From: Sulfurimonas sp.
GTDB lineage: Bacteria; Campylobacterota; Campylobacteria; Campylobacterales; Sulfurimonadaceae
Length of the DNA: 6,111 nucleotides
Direction: 5' to 3'
Assembly (NCBI GenBank): GCA_021157485.1
Contig: JAGGWO010000146.1
Location: 1-6,111 of the forward strand
In this document: piece after piece, positions 5,534-6,111 of the stretch
How the letters are laid out: each line of letters begins with the position of its first letter
Numbering within the stretch: position 1 is the stretch's first letter
Position numbers and translations under genes: made by a program
The notes under the pieces: model-generated
Seen by the model: only the letters and a program-made list of their open reading frames with translations
What the model was told of the DNA's origin: nothing
Database searches by the model: none

Positions 5534-6111
5534 ATGAAAAAAGAGAGTTGTGATATATTAGTAATTGGTAGTGGACCTGCCGGTGGAGTCTGTGCATCTA
5601 CAGCAAAGATTAGCAATCCAGATAAAAAAATAGTTGTTCTAAGAGAGCAAGAGCAACAACTTGTTCCCTGTTCAATTCCTTATGTTTTTGGAAATACACT
5701 AGGGAGTGTTGAGAATAGTTTAGCTCCTTGTGGATTACCTGCAAATATGGATATAGAAGCTAAGGTCGGAACTGTTAGCGACATAGATATTAAAAATAAA
5801 ATTGCTTATTACAATGATAGTGAAATCTCATTTGATAAGTTAGTTTTTGCTACAGGTTCTATTCCTTTTGTGCATGAGTCACTACAACACTCTTTAAATT
5901 TAGAAGGAGTATTTACAATTGCTAAAAATGTAGAACTCATTAGAAAACTCAAAGATTATTCTGATGACAAACAAAATATTACAGTTGTAGGTAGTGGATT
6001 TATCGGTATTGAAATAGCTATGGAGTTTGCAGATATTGGGAAGAATGTAACTGTTGTTGGTGGAAGTGAATTTATACTCAATAGAGCTTTTGATTCTGAT
6101 ATAGCCCAAGA
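5534..6111 (+). CDS. FAD/NAD(P)-dependent oxidoreductase, CoA-disulfide reductase / NADH oxidase type (truncated at the right edge)
   Basis: The first 192 residues of a pyridine nucleotide-disulfide oxidoreductase family protein; members are usually about 440-560 residues. The FAD-binding Rossmann motif is VIGSGPAGG (10-18). A single conserved cysteine sits in VPCSIPYVFG (44-53, Cys46), the position of the redox cysteine of CoA-disulfide reductases and related NADH oxidases. ATGSIP (106-111) is the second FAD contact, and VVGSGFIGIE (151-160) begins the NAD(P)H-binding fold. A CxxC disulfide pair of the glutathione-reductase type is absent. Possible activities are reduction of CoA disulfide, CoA persulfide/polysulfide, or O2; the missing C-terminus, which may or may not carry a rhodanese domain, would help to decide. 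The start ATG at 5534 follows AAGGA (5523-5527) by 6 bases. An ATG at 5530 is too close to it and meets a stop after 7 codons. Divergent from the DUF255 operon. Confidence 0.9.
   Translation, partial: MKKESCDILVIGSGPAGGVCASTAKISNPDKKIVVLREQEQQLVPCSIPYVFGNTLGSVENSLAPCGLPANMDIEAKVGTVSDIDIKNKIAYYNDSEISFDKLVFATGSIPFVHESLQHSLNLEGVFTIAKNVELIRKLKDYSDDKQNITVVGSGFIGIEIAMEFADIGKNVTVVGGSEFILNRAFDSDIAQ

Noticed and set aside
5530..5553. ATG at 5530 as flavoprotein start or leader peptide
   Set aside because: It is in another frame, meets TGA after 7 codons, and is only 2 bases from the ribosome binding site, so the ATG at 5534 is used.
1..6111. CRISPR array, insertion sequence, tRNA or rRNA
   Set aside because: I saw no regularly spaced repeats, transposase motifs, terminal repeats with target duplication, or tRNA cloverleaf elements on either strand.

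Overview
This is an AT-rich window (by eye roughly two thirds A+T). Several features suggest a Campylobacterota (epsilonproteobacterial) genome of the Sulfurimonas/Sulfurovum/Arcobacter type: tight gene packing, purine-rich ribosome binding sites, clear TATAAT boxes without good -35 boxes, and this mix of proteins. The placement is an inference from style and gene content, not from a marker gene.

Reading left to right: a gene running off the left edge (1-165, minus) begins 14 bases after the stop of a large chemoreceptor (180-2168, minus). Its visible part is one transmembrane helix. The chemoreceptor has a periplasmic NIT (nitrate/nitrite-sensing type) domain, a HAMP domain and a cytoplasmic MCP signalling domain. 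A compact 110-base control region (2169-2278) lies upstream of it. It holds a perfect 14-bp inverted repeat that contains both the likely -10 box and the ribosome binding site, and a direct repeat with helical-turn spacing. Next comes a probable three-gene minus-strand operon: a thioredoxin-fold DUF255 (YyaL/SPATA20) protein (3383-5317), a class-I-like polyphosphate kinase 2 (2401-3336, TTG start) and a 37-residue lipoprotein (2279-2392). The ribosome binding site of the lipoprotein gene overlaps the ppk2 stop codon. A 216-base divergent intergenic region (5318-5533) separates this operon from a plus-strand FAD/NAD(P)-dependent disulfide-oxidoreductase-type gene (5534 to the right edge, truncated) of the CoA-disulfide reductase/NADH oxidase type.

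Functionally the window combines environmental sensing (NIT chemoreceptor), polyphosphate/nucleotide energy handling (PPK2) and thiol/redox proteins (DUF255 protein and the flavoprotein). None of the large genes is novel as a family. The less ordinary material is the tiny lipoprotein coupled to ppk2 and the small repeats in the two control regions. I found no RNA genes, mobile elements, CRISPR arrays or obvious gene decay. No stretch over 300 bases lacks a gene.
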